A stretch of 64,000 bases of DNA, taken from Streptomyces sp. CB02959. Lineage in GTDB: Bacteria > Actinomycetota > Actinomycetes > Streptomycetales > Streptomycetaceae. A program made the position numbers and the translations under genes. How positions within the stretch are numbered: the first letter of the stretch is position 1; each line of letters opens with the position of its first letter. Below are positions 43,878 to 52,604 of the stretch, piece by piece. Location of the stretch: assembly GCF_002803155.1 (NCBI RefSeq), contig NZ_NNBP01000006.1, forward strand, positions 62,001 to 126,000. Reading direction: 5' to 3'. The notes beneath the pieces are model-generated. The model was not told where the DNA came from, made no database searches, and saw nothing but the letters and a program-made list of their open reading frames with translations.

Positions 43878-44417
43878 TCAGACGCCGAACGCCGCCGCGT
43901 ACCGGATCACTCCGCCCGGCACGGGGCGGGACGCGTCCAGGGTGAGGGCCATCAGCGCCTCGTCCGGCGCGTCGAACGGCGCCCGGATGCCGAAGCGGGA
44001 GGCCGGGACGAAGCCGAACCTCGGGTAGTAGTCGGCGTGGCCGAGGACCACCACCAGGCTTTCCCCCTGCGCCCGGGCGGCGTCGAGCGCGGCCCGGATG
44101 GCGGCCGCCCCGGCGCCCTGGCGCTGGTACGCCGGCACCACCGCGCAGGGGGCCAGGGCCAGTGCGGGCCGATCGTCGATGTGGCAGCGGGTGAGCAGGG
44201 CGTACCCGGCGAGGGTGCCGTCCGGTGCCTGGGAGACCAGGGAGAGGCCGTCGATCCAGGCATCGGGGTCCGCGCGCAGGGCGTCGACCAGGTCGGCCTC
44301 GTAGGCGGTGGGGAACGCCGCGAGGTTGATCGCACGGACCGCGGCGATGTCCTCGGAGGTCTCGGTGGTCCCGGGCGTCCCGGAGATCTCGGGGCGGGTG
44401 GTCCAAGTGGTGTGCAT
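43878..44417 (-). CDS. GNAT acetyltransferase (YhbS-like)
   Basis: A 179-residue acetyltransferase starting MHTTWTTRPEISG. The acetyl-CoA motif A is APCAVVPAYQRQGAGAAAIRAAL, followed by VVVLGHADYYPRFGFVPA, the block typical of YhbS/UPF-type GNATs. Target amine unknown. No clear ribosome site; the frame stays open upstream to 44804 but encodes low-complexity sequence there. Converges with the P450 gene. Confidence 0.8.
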   Translation of the reverse strand: MHTTWTTRPEISGTPGTTETSEDIAAVRAINLAAFPTAYEADLVDALRADPDAWIDGLSLVSQAPDGTLAGYALLTRCHIDDRPALALAPCAVVPAYQRQGAGAAAIRAALDAARAQGESLVVVLGHADYYPRFGFVPASRFGIRAPFDAPDEALMALTLDASRPVPGGVIRYAAAFGV

Positions 44418-44509
44418 GGCAGTTCCGTTCAGGAGTGTGGAGGGCGGCGCGGTGGTGGGTGCGGCGGCCGGGGCGGGACGCGGGCGCAGCTCGTAGCAGC
44501 CGGCCCGGT

Positions 44510-44542
<33 letters not shown>

Positions 44543-44897
44543 GGGAGGGTTCGGAGCCGCCCCCTTCGTTTTCGGTGGCGACCTGGACGCCGCCGGGCGC
44601 GGGCAGCCGTCGCCGGTTCCGCGGGGCGATGTCGAGGTCGATGGCGCAGGCCGGGTCCGCGGCCCAGAGGACGTCGGAGCCACCGTCGGAGAAGGGCGGG
44701 CTGCCCGTCGAGCGGTGCGGCGCGGTGATTCCGTCGTGCACACCGCGGTGCGCGGCGGCTCGCGGTCCGTCGAGGACGGGATCAGCAAGAGGGTGTGGGG
44801 ACAACGGCGAGACCCTTGGAAGAAGGGGCCCCGATGTGCGCCCGAGCAGGACCGCCCGATCCGCACGCGGTCGGGCGGCCGCCGGCAGGCGGAGTGC

Positions 44898-44972
44898 TCA
44901 GGTCAGACCCGGGGCCCGGGAGAGGAGGATGGTCCGGGCACCGCACATGGCGGTGGGCTCCGTGACAGTCAT
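44898..44972 (-). CDS. Possible 24-residue small peptide
   Basis: ATG at 44972 with an AGGGGAG site about 8 bases upstream encodes MTVTEPTAMCGARTILLSRAPGLT-like sequence (24 residues, one Cys) and stops at 44898. It might be a leader peptide or an unannotated small protein, or chance. It lies about 480 bases before the leftward acetyltransferase gene, too far for simple coupling. Confidence 0.25.
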   Translation of the reverse strand: MTVTEPTAMCGARTILLSRAPGLT

Positions 44973-45090
44973 CAACTCATCTCCCCTTCGGTCCGTGTCG
45001 TCCTGGCCGCGTGCCTGGGCGGTGCGGCGGGGCCGACGCTAACACGCGCGCCGAAAGCCCCACCAACACTTTTCCGGCCCGATGCGCCCC

Positions 45091-46512
45091 TCAGCAGTCG
45101 CAGCAGCAGCCATCGCAACAATCGCAGCCGTCGCAGCACCCGGAGCAGCAGTCGCAGCCATCGCAACAGTTACAGCAGTCGCAGGAATCGCAGCCGTCGC
45201 AGTTGTAGCAGCAGCCCTCCCGCTTCTTGCCGGACCACGGCCCCTCGAACTCCGATGCGCAGCAGACTTTGCAGGTGCAGCACAGCCCGATGGCGAGCGC
45301 ACAGCCCGCCCAGAAGCCGCGGGGCTTCCTCGGCTCCGGGGAGATGAACCGCGGCAGCCGGCCGTCACCGCCACCCGCCCCGCCGTCGCCCCCGTGACCG
45401 CCCCCGTATCCGCCGCCCGCCCCACCGGGTGGCACCGGTCCGCCGCCGGACGGGGCCTGCGGGGCGTTGAGGTACTGCTGCCCGTTGGCGTACGGGCCAC
45501 CGGCCGGCGGTCGCCCGTACGCGGGAGCCCCGTCGGCCCCGTTCCCGTACGGGTTTCCGTAGGGGTTGTTCCCGTACGGGTCCTGCGCGTACGGATTGCC
45601 GCCGTACGGGTTCCCGCCCTGGGGGTCGTGGGGACCGGGGGCCTGGTGGGAGCAGGTGGACGTACCGAAGGCGCGGTCCACCGAGCGCCGCAGTTCGTGC
45701 ACCAGCAGCACATGGACCAGTGCGGAGTCGGTGAACTCCACGTCGCGCAGCGCGAGCCGGATGCCGTGCAGCGCGTCGTCGCACAGCCTGCGGGCCTCGG
45801 CCAGGCCGGCGCCGGTGGCGGTGAGCGGGTTCCAGGCGCCCTCGGCGGCGTCCGCGGTCCGGTCCTCCACGGCGTCGAGGAGGTGGGCGAGCCGGCCGAA
45901 GAGCCGGCCGGCCTCGGCCAGCGGCGCGGCGTTGCCGGGGCGGCCGGACAGCACCGCGGTGTGCGCGAAGGCGGCCGCGGTCGCCGTCTCGGTCGGCTCG
46001 GTGATCACCGTCAACGGCGTTCCGGGCCCGGCCAGTTGCTCGATGCCGACCTGCCGGTCGACCGCGTCGACGAGGACGGCGGTGTCGAAGCCGAGCCTGG
46101 CGCCGCTGCGCGCACCGGCCCGGTCCCAGCCCGCGGCGACCCGGCGGGCCGCGGCGGCCATCGGGCGGCGGCGCAGCATCCCGTTCCCGTCGGCGACATG
46201 GTCGCGGATCTTCGCCGAGGCGAGGACCAGGGAGACCGAGGCGGCCAGTCGCGCCCCCTCGCCCCGGGCGACCGAGGCGGTCCGCATCCCCCGCAGCGGG
46301 CACGGGCCGGCGGTACGGCGTCGCAGCTCGGCCCGGCCGGACTGGGCGTCCGTCAGCACGGACACGATCAGCCCGTCGTAGTTGGTGACGATCCGGGCGA
46401 ACTGGCCGTGGTCGGCGCGCAGTGCGAGGCACAGGCCGCACAGATGGGCCATCCACTCGGTCTTGAGCCCTTGGGACAAGCGGTGGGTACAGGGCCTGAC
46501 GATTCCGAACAT
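45091..46512 (-). CDS. DUF5685 protein with an extreme Cys-rich tail
   Basis: A 473-residue protein. Residues 1-290 match the actinobacterial DUF5685 family (MFGIVRPCTHRLSQGLK, EWMAHLCGLCLALRADHG, RIVTNYDGLIVSVL) with conserved Cys/His at C8, H10 and C26/C29-like positions. Residues about 295-395 are a Gly/Pro/Tyr/Asn linker with NPYG repeats. The last 75 residues contain 27 cysteines; the final 42 have 21, arranged as CDGC, CDCC and SGCC units. The tail could bind several metal ions or form a disulphide cluster. No signal peptide or clear membrane helix except a short ALAIGLCC stretch. Family function is unknown. Confidence 0.8.
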   Translation of the reverse strand: MFGIVRPCTHRLSQGLKTEWMAHLCGLCLALRADHGQFARIVTNYDGLIVSVLTDAQSGRAELRRRTAGPCPLRGMRTASVARGEGARLAASVSLVLASAKIRDHVADGNGMLRRRPMAAAARRVAAGWDRAGARSGARLGFDTAVLVDAVDRQVGIEQLAGPGTPLTVITEPTETATAAAFAHTAVLSGRPGNAAPLAEAGRLFGRLAHLLDAVEDRTADAAEGAWNPLTATGAGLAEARRLCDDALHGIRLALRDVEFTDSALVHVLLVHELRRSVDRAFGTSTCSHQAPGPHDPQGGNPYGGNPYAQDPYGNNPYGNPYGNGADGAPAYGRPPAGGPYANGQQYLNAPQAPSGGGPVPPGGAGGGYGGGHGGDGGAGGGDGRLPRFISPEPRKPRGFWAGCALAIGLCCTCKVCCASEFEGPWSGKKREGCCYNCDGCDSCDCCNCCDGCDCCSGCCDGCDCCDGCCCDC

Positions 46513-46803
46513 GTAAGAGCAAACCCCCGTGTGTCATGAACATGCGCCGATGGCAGCGGCGGCAGGGAATGCTACCCATCGGGCCGTTGACCTGCGCTCT
46601 CACCCTGCGCACCGAGCGCCATCCACGGCGGCACAGGGCTCCGACCGGGGACCGGAACAACTGCCTCTGCCCCCGTTTCACCCTTTCTGCTGATACCGCG
46701 GCCGCGGCCCGGGTGGAAGCATGACCGCGCCGTCGCGCGGGTGGCCGGGCCACGAGCGCGTCCGGCGCCCGACTCGCAGCCGTTCGAAGGATCGTGGAGC
46801 GTC

Positions 46804-47247
46804 ATGAAGGCGATGAGGCAGCTGACCGCGGTGTGCGTCGCAGGTGCGGCGCTGGTCGCGGGAACGGTCTGCGCCGCGGCACAGACCGCCCCGGCCCCGG
46901 CCGCCCCCGGCAGGGGCCCGGTCCCGACCGCCCACCGCGTCGTGCTCGCCGACCAGGACACCGGTCGGGCGCTCACCGCGCGTCCCGGAGACGAGATCGA
47001 GGTCCGGCTCACTGGCGTCCGCGACCGCGGCACCACCTTCGCCTGGAGCCAGCCGGTATCCGGCGCCCCCGCGGTGCTCAGGCGGTCGGCGGCCGGTACG
47101 ACGCCGACCGGGAGCGCCACGGGCCGCTTCACCGCGGCCGGGCGGGGCACCGCCGCGCTCACCGCGCGGCGCACCTGTCACGCCGCGCCCGGCGCCCGCT
47201 GCCCGCACGTGGTCGTGGTCTGGAAGGTCACGGTCACGGTGCGGTGA
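46804..47247 (+). CDS. Secreted chagasin-like small protein
   Basis: A 147-residue protein with a signal peptide (MKAMRQLTAVCVAGAALVAG, cleavage near CAAAQ). The mature part is beta-rich: VVLADQDTGRALTARPGDEI, then GTTFAWSQPVSG, then GTAALTARRTC and VVVVWKVTVTV. The order recalls chagasin-type (I42) cysteine-protease inhibitors, where three loops clamp the protease, but the NPTTG loop motif is not present, so the assignment is weak. Two Cys (in RRTC and ARC) may form a disulphide. Monocistronic; converges with folD. Confidence 0.6.
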   Translation: MKAMRQLTAVCVAGAALVAGTVCAAAQTAPAPAAPGRGPVPTAHRVVLADQDTGRALTARPGDEIEVRLTGVRDRGTTFAWSQPVSGAPAVLRRSAAGTTPTGSATGRFTAAGRGTAALTARRTCHAAPGARCPHVVVVWKVTVTVR

Positions 47248-47254
47248 GGGGGCG

Positions 47255-48124
47255 TCAGCCCGCCGCCCCCGCCTGCCGGGTCGCCGCGTCGACGGTCTGG
47301 GCGAGGAGGGTGGCGATGGTCATCGGGCCGACGCCGCCGGGCACCGGGGTGATCAGGCTCGCGACCGCGGCCGCCGACGCGAAGTCCACGTCGCCGACGT
47401 TGCCGGCGTTGTAGCCGGCGTCGATGACGACGGCGCCGGGCTTGAGCTGGTCGCCGTGGAGGAACCGGGCACGGCCCACCGCGGCGATCAGCACATCGGC
47501 CTCCCGGGTGTGGGCGGTGAGGTCGGCGGTGCGGGAGTGGCAGTACGTGACGGTGGCGTTGCGGCCCAGCAGCAGCATCCCCACCGGCTTGCCGAGGATC
47601 GCGCTGCGCCCGACGACCACCGCGTGCTTGCCGGTCAGGTCGACGTCGTAGTGGTCCAGGAGGCTCATGATGCCGCCGGGGGTGCAGGACGCGAAGCCCG
47701 GCATGCCCAGGCTCATCGCGGCGAAGGAGTGCGCGGTGACCCCGTCGACGTCCTTCTCCGGCGCGATGACCTCGAAGGCCGCGCGCTCGTCGATGTGCGG
47801 GCCGACCGGGTGCTGGAGCAGGATGCCGTGCACGCCGGGGTCGGCCGACAACTCCCCGATGGTGTCGACGAGTTGGGCGGTGGTGGTGTCGGCGGGGAGC
47901 GCGATGTGCCGCGACTGGATGCCGGCCTTGGCACAGCGGTTGCGCTTCATCCGGACGTAGGTCACCGAGGCGGGGTCGTCGCCCACGAGGACGGTGGCCA
48001 GGCAGGGGGCCTGCCCGGTGCGCGCGGTGAGCGCCGCGGCGCGTTCGGCGGCCTCCTCGACCATGCGGCGGGCGAGCGCGCTGCCGTCCATCAGGCGGGC
48101 GGTGGGGGACGTGGTCTGCGACAT
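47255..48124 (-). CDS. folD: FolD bifunctional methylene-THF dehydrogenase/cyclohydrolase
   Basis: A 289-residue enzyme that interconverts 5,10-methylene-, methenyl- and 10-formyl-tetrahydrofolate with NADP. Marks: catalytic Lys in TYVRMKRNRCAKAGI, GILLQHPVGPHI, EKDVDGVT, VVVGRSAILGKPVGMLL (NADP site) and PVPGGVGPMTIATLL at the end. The ATG at 48124 has AGGAGG 4 bases upstream. Its leader contains a ZTP riboswitch, so it is induced when 10-formyl-THF is short and ZTP rises. Confidence 0.95.
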   Translation of the reverse strand: MSQTTSPTARLMDGSALARRMVEEAAERAAALTARTGQAPCLATVLVGDDPASVTYVRMKRNRCAKAGIQSRHIALPADTTTAQLVDTIGELSADPGVHGILLQHPVGPHIDERAAFEVIAPEKDVDGVTAHSFAAMSLGMPGFASCTPGGIMSLLDHYDVDLTGKHAVVVGRSAILGKPVGMLLLGRNATVTYCHSRTADLTAHTREADVLIAAVGRARFLHGDQLKPGAVVIDAGYNAGNVGDVDFASAAAVASLITPVPGGVGPMTIATLLAQTVDAATRQAGAAG

Positions 48125-48151
48125 GGCGCCTCCTGAGCGTCGTACGTCGTA

Positions 48152-48240
48152 CGGGATCGCCCAGGCGCACGGCATTGACCAAGCAGGTCGAGCCGCTCCC
48201 CGGTGGTAACCCACCCAAGCGCCAGTCACGGCTCGCGCAC
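48152..48240 (-). promoter_or_regulatory. ZTP (pfl) riboswitch upstream of folD
   Basis: Read on the minus strand, the leader contains CGTGACTGGCG (48220-48230), a TGGGTGGG segment, CCACCGGGGAGCG and, after a variable linker, GCGCCTGGGCGATC. These are the conserved blocks of the pfl/ZTP aptamer in the right order: the P1/P2 junction TGACTGGCG, the CCACCGGGGAGC pairing region and the late GCCTGGGC that binds the ligand. ZTP/ZMP signals shortage of formyl-folate. ZTP riboswitches commonly control folD, purH and glyA. The aptamer ends about 27 bases before the ATG, so it may act on translation or by a short terminator. Confidence 0.88.
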
Positions 48241-48307
48241 CACTGTAGGCGATGGCCGCGCGGCGACGGGAACGGGCGTTCGTCCGCGGTGGTGCCGGCC
48301 CCGGGCG

Positions 48308-49369
48308 TCAGGGCGACTGCTGGCCGGGGCTGGAGGTGTACGGCGAGGTGGCGGCCTCCCACTGGCTGAGGATGCCGTCCCAGTCGTGCTGGGCGACGGT
48401 GACGGCGCTGGGGTCCCAGGCGGGCGCCTGGGCCACCGGTGGCGGATGGGGCGCCCAGGGGTTGTGGGGCTCCTGTGGCGCCCAGGAGGCGTAGGGGTCC
48501 TGGGCCGTCGCCCAGGGAGCGGGATGGGTCGGCGACCCCCAGGTCGCGTGCGGCTCGTACGGGGGCGGGGGCGGCGCCGACTCGGTGCGCGCGAGGTGGC
48601 CGGGGTCCGAGGGGGCCGCTGGTTGGCCGTCGGTCATCCGTCGGTGGCGGCCGATCCGGTCCGGGGAGGAGGGGCGGGCGGTGTGGGACTCGACGGCTAG
48701 TTGGTGCGCGCGGGCGGCCAGGAGGGCCACGTCCAGGCCCAGTTCGGCGGCGAGCGCGCTGAGGTCGGCGCCGGTGTGGTGGCTGTGCACCAGGACCGCG
48801 TCCAGCGCCGGTGACCAGGCAGGTTCGGTGACGGGTCCGGGCATGGGGGCAGGGGCGGGGGCGGGCGCGGGTGGAACCGGGCGGGGCGGAACCCGGGGGA
48901 CGGCGTCGGCCGGGGCGGCCGGGGCGGCGGGAACGGAGGTCACGCTGCCGGCGGTGGTGGCCCGGGGCCAGCCGTTCCCGATCGCGGCCGCCGCCGCGGC
49001 GGCGGCCGCGGCGGCGACGGCCGGCGGGGTGGGGCGGGCCGGCTCGGGCCTCTCCGGCTTCTCCTGGGCGTCGGACCGGCGCGCGGCCCGGCGCTCCCGG
49101 GCCGACTCGTCGAGCAGGCTCTTGGCCACCGCGCGGGCGTCGTCCTTGCCGACGGTACGGCGGGCCAGGCGCACCTCGCGGGCGTCGAGGCCGAGCAGGT
49201 CGGCGACCACTTCGTCGCTGCCCACGGTCACCGCGAAGGCGGCCAGGGTCCGCGAACGGCGGGCCTCGGCCTCGTCGAGGAGTCCTTGCGTCCGGCGGAC
49301 CTCGTCATCGCTGATGCAAAACGCCTGTGCGAGTACCGCGTGGCGCTCCCACAACTCCCTCGGTTCCAT
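48308..49369 (-). CDS. Hypothetical protein with Ala- and Pro-rich low-complexity regions
   Basis: A 353-residue cytosolic protein. Residues 1-100 are helical and charged (MEPRELWERHAVLAQAF, FAVTVGSDEVVADLLGL, EARRSRTLAAF), perhaps a DNA-binding or protein-binding helical domain. A run of 12 alanines lies near residue 125. Pro/Ala linkers surround a second helical unit (LDAVLVHSHHTGADLSALAAELGLDVALLAARAH, about residues 190-225). The end is Pro/Trp/His-rich (PYEPHATWGSP). No family recognised; probably a scaffold or regulator. Confidence 0.6.
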   Translation of the reverse strand: MEPRELWERHAVLAQAFCISDDEVRRTQGLLDEAEARRSRTLAAFAVTVGSDEVVADLLGLDAREVRLARRTVGKDDARAVAKSLLDESARERRAARRSDAQEKPERPEPARPTPPAVAAAAAAAAAAAIGNGWPRATTAGSVTSVPAAPAAPADAVPRVPPRPVPPAPAPAPAPMPGPVTEPAWSPALDAVLVHSHHTGADLSALAAELGLDVALLAARAHQLAVESHTARPSSPDRIGRHRRMTDGQPAAPSDPGHLARTESAPPPPPYEPHATWGSPTHPAPWATAQDPYASWAPQEPHNPWAPHPPPVAQAPAWDPSAVTVAQHDWDGILSQWEAATSPYTSSPGQQSP

Positions 49370-49544
49370 GTCAGCGACAACGGTTTTTGGCCGGTGTTGG
49401 TCCGGTTCTCAACGAGAGATCACTGTAAGAGGTGATATTCCCTGCATCGCGCGCAGTACTTTGGGATGTTATGAGAGGGAGCGCTAGGGGCCGACCGGGG
49501 GCGTGCGCAGTGACCGATCGACCGGACACATCGTTTCTACGGCC

Positions 49545-49943
49545 ATGAGTGCTCCGTCTTCCGTCACCGTTGCCGGCCACGGCCGGACCGCTTTCGTCCC
49601 GCGCCCGCCGGTGGACCGGCCCGCTCGCCCCGGCGCGGAGGTCATCCCCGCACCGCCGCGGATCAACGCAGAAGTCGTCCGGCAGACGCCCCTGTACGCG
49701 GGGCTGGTGAAGATCTGGACGGAACGGGCCGCGACGGTGCCCGGGGTCGCCGATCCGGAGTGGCAGCGGCTGGTGTCGTACCGGGCGCTGATGGAGGAGA
49801 CCGAGCTCGCGCTCACCGCGCTGCGGCCGCACCGGGCCCCGGACGTGCTGCCGGCGCGCCGGTCGATTCCGGTCCCGACCGCCCCGTACGGGACCGAACT
49901 CGCTTCGGCGCACGGCGGGTTGAGACCGGTGGCCCATCCGTAG
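49545..49943 (+). CDS. Hypothetical protein
   Basis: A 132-residue protein from the ATG at 49545 (MSAPSSVTV), divergent from the low-complexity gene. A Pro-rich start is followed by a helical core (INAEVVRQTPLYAGLVKIW, WQRLVSYRALMEETELALTAL). No signal peptide or membrane helix. No family recognised. Confidence 0.5.
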   Translation: MSAPSSVTVAGHGRTAFVPRPPVDRPARPGAEVIPAPPRINAEVVRQTPLYAGLVKIWTERAATVPGVADPEWQRLVSYRALMEETELALTALRPHRAPDVLPARRSIPVPTAPYGTELASAHGGLRPVAHP

Positions 49944-50024
49944 CGCCCCGGGGCGTTGCGCCGACATGCCGGTGGGCCCGGGTACCAGCCCCGGGCCCAC
50001 TGAGGTGGCGACGCGGCCGAGCGC

Positions 50025-50489
50025 CTAGAGGAGCCCGAGGAAGTCGAGGCCGAGGAGGCCGTTCCGGCCCAGGCCGTCGGCCCGGTGCTCCTCCTCGGTG
50101 CCGCGGCGACGCGAGTCGTCCTTGCGGCGGTCGTCGTTCTTGCGGCGGCCGTACGTCTCGTCGCCCCGGCCGGAGTCATCGTCGTCGTAGCGGCGGTTGT
50201 CGCCGCCGCGCCCGTAGTCGTCATCGTCGCGGCGGTTGTCGTTGCTGCGCCCGTAGTCGTCGTCGTAGCGGCCATGCCCGTGCCGGCCCTCGTGAGCGAC
50301 GCGGTGCGCCTTCCGACCTCCGTGGCTGCCGCCGTGGGCGTGGCGACCGTGGTGGCACTGGCCGTGTCCGGAGCACAGCGCGGCCGGGGCGTTGCCGGGG
50401 GCCGCGGTCGCGGCGCCCGCCGCCGGGACCACCAGGGCGGCCGCGGCGAGACCGGCCACCGCGAGCCCGCGGGGAATCGAACGAAGCAT
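50025..50489 (-). CDS. Secreted low-complexity Asp/Arg/His-rich protein
   Basis: A 154-residue protein with a signal peptide (MLRSIPRGLAVAGLAAAALVVP, cleavage near ATAA). The mature part begins with a His-rich stretch (CSGHGQCHHGRHAHGG), followed by imperfect repeats of RRYDDDYGRG-like units and a short hydrophobic end (LGLDFLGLL). The two Cys in CSGHGQC could form a disulphide, and the His/Asp-rich repeats could bind metal ions. The start at 50489 has AAAGGTGG 4 bases upstream. Function unknown. Confidence 0.65.
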   Translation of the reverse strand: MLRSIPRGLAVAGLAAAALVVPAAGAATAAPGNAPAALCSGHGQCHHGRHAHGGSHGGRKAHRVAHEGRHGHGRYDDDYGRSNDNRRDDDDYGRGGDNRRYDDDDSGRGDETYGRRKNDDRRKDDSRRRGTEEEHRADGLGRNGLLGLDFLGLL

Positions 50490-50646
50490 TGTTCCACCTT
50501 TACTCAGCTGGGCAGAAAAGGAACCTTCTCCTGCAAGCGCGACAATAGGTCGGCCATCCGGCCCCGCACGGCGACCCGCCGGAGGGTCACCGGAACGCAG
50601 CACGGGCCGGGTCGCACCGCGGCACCGCGCCCCGGCCCGGACGGTG

Positions 50647-51267
50647 TCACTCCGGCTTCGGCAGGCTCTCCAGCAAGGTGCCCAGCGCCTCCCCCACCAG
50701 TTGGCAGACGGTGTCCGGATCGGCGCTGGCCAACGGCTCCTTGCCGACCACCACCCGCATCAAACCGATGCCCAGCAGCCAGGACAGCGCCAGATCGCCG
50801 CGCAGCGCGCCGTCGTCGGCCCGGGAGAGGGTGGCCAGCACGTCGGCGTACTCGTCGCCAAGTCCCCGCAACGCTTCGGCGATTTCGTCGCTGCCGCCGA
50901 TGGAGCGGAGGCAGACCTCCAGCGACCGGTCGGCGCCGGGGCCGCGGCCCTCGGCGAGCATGCCGCGCAGCGCGACGTCGAAGAGCCGCTCGGCGGGGGT
51001 GCTGCGCAGCTGCTCGTGGCCGCCGCGCGCCATCACCTCGCCGAACAGGGCCTTCTTCGAGCCGAAGTAGCGGAACAGCAGGGCCTGGTTGACGCCGGCC
51101 CGGGACGCGATGTCGCGCACCGTCGCGCGTTCGTAGCCGCGTTCGGCGAAGAGTTCCGAGGCGGCGTCGAGCAACAGCCGCCGGGTGCCCTGTGCGTCCC
51201 GGCGGTGTTCGCCGGCGGTGCCGCTCCGCGAGGTCTCCCCCACCGCGTGCCTCATTGCCTCCGCCAT
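50647..51267 (-). CDS. TetR-family repressor
   Basis: A 206-residue regulator starting MAEAMRHAVGE; the ATG at 51267 has AAAGGGAG 5 bases upstream. The N-terminal HTH is LLDAASELFAERGYERATV and DIASRAGVNQALLFRYFGSKKALF; the rest is the helical ligand domain. Divergent from the P450/ferredoxin operon, with a perfect palindrome between them, so it probably represses that operon and maybe itself. Confidence 0.88.
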   Translation of the reverse strand: MAEAMRHAVGETSRSGTAGEHRRDAQGTRRLLLDAASELFAERGYERATVRDIASRAGVNQALLFRYFGSKKALFGEVMARGGHEQLRSTPAERLFDVALRGMLAEGRGPGADRSLEVCLRSIGGSDEIAEALRGLGDEYADVLATLSRADDGALRGDLALSWLLGIGLMRVVVGKEPLASADPDTVCQLVGEALGTLLESLPKPE

Positions 51268-51381
51268 CGCCACTCCCTTTCCGTCGGTCCGTCCGAGGGT
51301 CGTCATACGCCGCCGCGGCCGGTCACGACGACGGCCGCAATCCATCGTTGACCGCCCCGGGCGCGCGTCCTACGGTAGGTA

Positions 51382-51399
51382 TGTAAGCAGGTGCTTACA
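51382..51399. promoter_or_regulatory. TetR-type operator palindrome
   Basis: TGTAAGCA-GG-TGCTTACA is a perfect inverted repeat with 8-base arms, 14 bases before the P450 start and 115 bases before the TetR gene. Size and symmetry suit a TetR dimer. It would block the P450 promoter. Confidence 0.75.
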
Positions 51400-51413
51400 C
51401 AAGGGAGGTCACC

Positions 51414-52604
51414 GTGACCACAGTCGACACAGCACCCCTCTCCTACCCCTTCAACATCGCTGAGAGCCTTGATCTTTCGGCAGAGTACGAACGGGTCCGC
51501 AATCGCCCCGGCCTGCTCAAGGTCCAGCTGGCGTACGGCGAACCGGCCTGGCTCGTCACGCGGTACGCCGAGGCCCGGTTCGTCCTCGGCGACCAGCGGT
51601 TCAGCCGGGCCGAGGGCATCCGGCGCGACGAGCCCCGACAGTCCGAGGGCAGCCGCAACAGCGGCATCCTGAGCATGGATCCGCCGGACCACACCCGGTT
51701 GCGCACCCTGGTGGCCAAGGCGTTCACGGTCCGCCAGGTCGAGAAGCTCCGGCCGCAGGTCAAGGAGCTGACCCGGGAACTGCTGGACGAAATGGAGGCG
51801 GCCGGGCCGCCGGCCGACCTCGTCGACCTGTACGCCCTGCCCATCCCGGTGGCGGTCATCTGCCGGCTGCTCGGAGTACCGGCCGAGGACCGGCCGCAGT
51901 TCCGGGCCTGGAGCGACGCCGCCCTGTCGACGAGCTCCCTGACCGCCGAGGAGTTCGACGCCAACCGCGAGGAACTCCGCGCGTACATGGGCAAGTTGAT
52001 CGACCAGCACCGGCAGGATCCGCAGGACGACCTGATGACCGCGCTGATCGACGCACGCGATGTGAACGACCGGCTCACGGAGCTCGAACTGATCGACCTG
52101 TGCGTGGGGATCCTGGTCGCCGGGCACGAGACCACCGCCACCCAGATCCCCAACTTCGTGCTGGCGCTGCTGGACCACCCCGACCAGCTGGCCGCACTAC
52201 GGGAGCAGCCCGAGCTGATCGGGGGCGCCGTGGAGGAGTTACTGCGCTTCGTCCCCCTGGGCAGCGGTGCCGGCCAGCCGCGGTACGCCACCGAGGACAT
52301 CGAGGTCGGGGGCACGCTGGTACGGGCCGGCGAACCCGTACTGGTCGCGATGGGGGCGGCCAACCGCGATGCGCTGCGGTTCGACGGGCCGGGGAAGCTG
52401 GACGTCCGGCGGACCGGCAACCAGCACCTCGGCTTCGGGCACGGCGTCCACCACTGCCTGGGGGCGCCACTGGCCCGGCTGGAGCTCCAGGAGGCGCTCT
52501 CGGCCCTGATCACCCGGTTCCCCGGGTTGCATGTGGCCGGGGACGTGGAGTGGAAGACCGAGATGCTGGTGCGCGGTCCACGGGTTCTGCCGGTGGGGTG
52601 GTGA
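51414..52604 (+). CDS. Cytochrome P450 (CYP105-like) with a TTA codon
   Basis: A 396-residue class I P450. I-helix motif AGHETTAT, E-x-x-R in EELLRFVP, and haem-ligand Cys348 in FGHGVHHCLGAPLAR. The GTG at 51414 has GGGAGG 5 bases upstream. The overlapping downstream ferredoxin gene supplies electrons. One Leu in EELLRF is encoded by TTA (52239-52241), so translation may depend on the bldA tRNA and be limited to late growth. Expression is probably repressed by the divergent TetR protein. The substrate is unknown; CYP105-type enzymes often oxidise xenobiotics or secondary metabolites. Confidence 0.92.
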   Translation: MTTVDTAPLSYPFNIAESLDLSAEYERVRNRPGLLKVQLAYGEPAWLVTRYAEARFVLGDQRFSRAEGIRRDEPRQSEGSRNSGILSMDPPDHTRLRTLVAKAFTVRQVEKLRPQVKELTRELLDEMEAAGPPADLVDLYALPIPVAVICRLLGVPAEDRPQFRAWSDAALSTSSLTAEEFDANREELRAYMGKLIDQHRQDPQDDLMTALIDARDVNDRLTELELIDLCVGILVAGHETTATQIPNFVLALLDHPDQLAALREQPELIGGAVEELLRFVPLGSGAGQPRYATEDIEVGGTLVRAGEPVLVAMGAANRDALRFDGPGKLDVRRTGNQHLGFGHGVHHCLGAPLARLELQEALSALITRFPGLHVAGDVEWKTEMLVRGPRVLPVGW

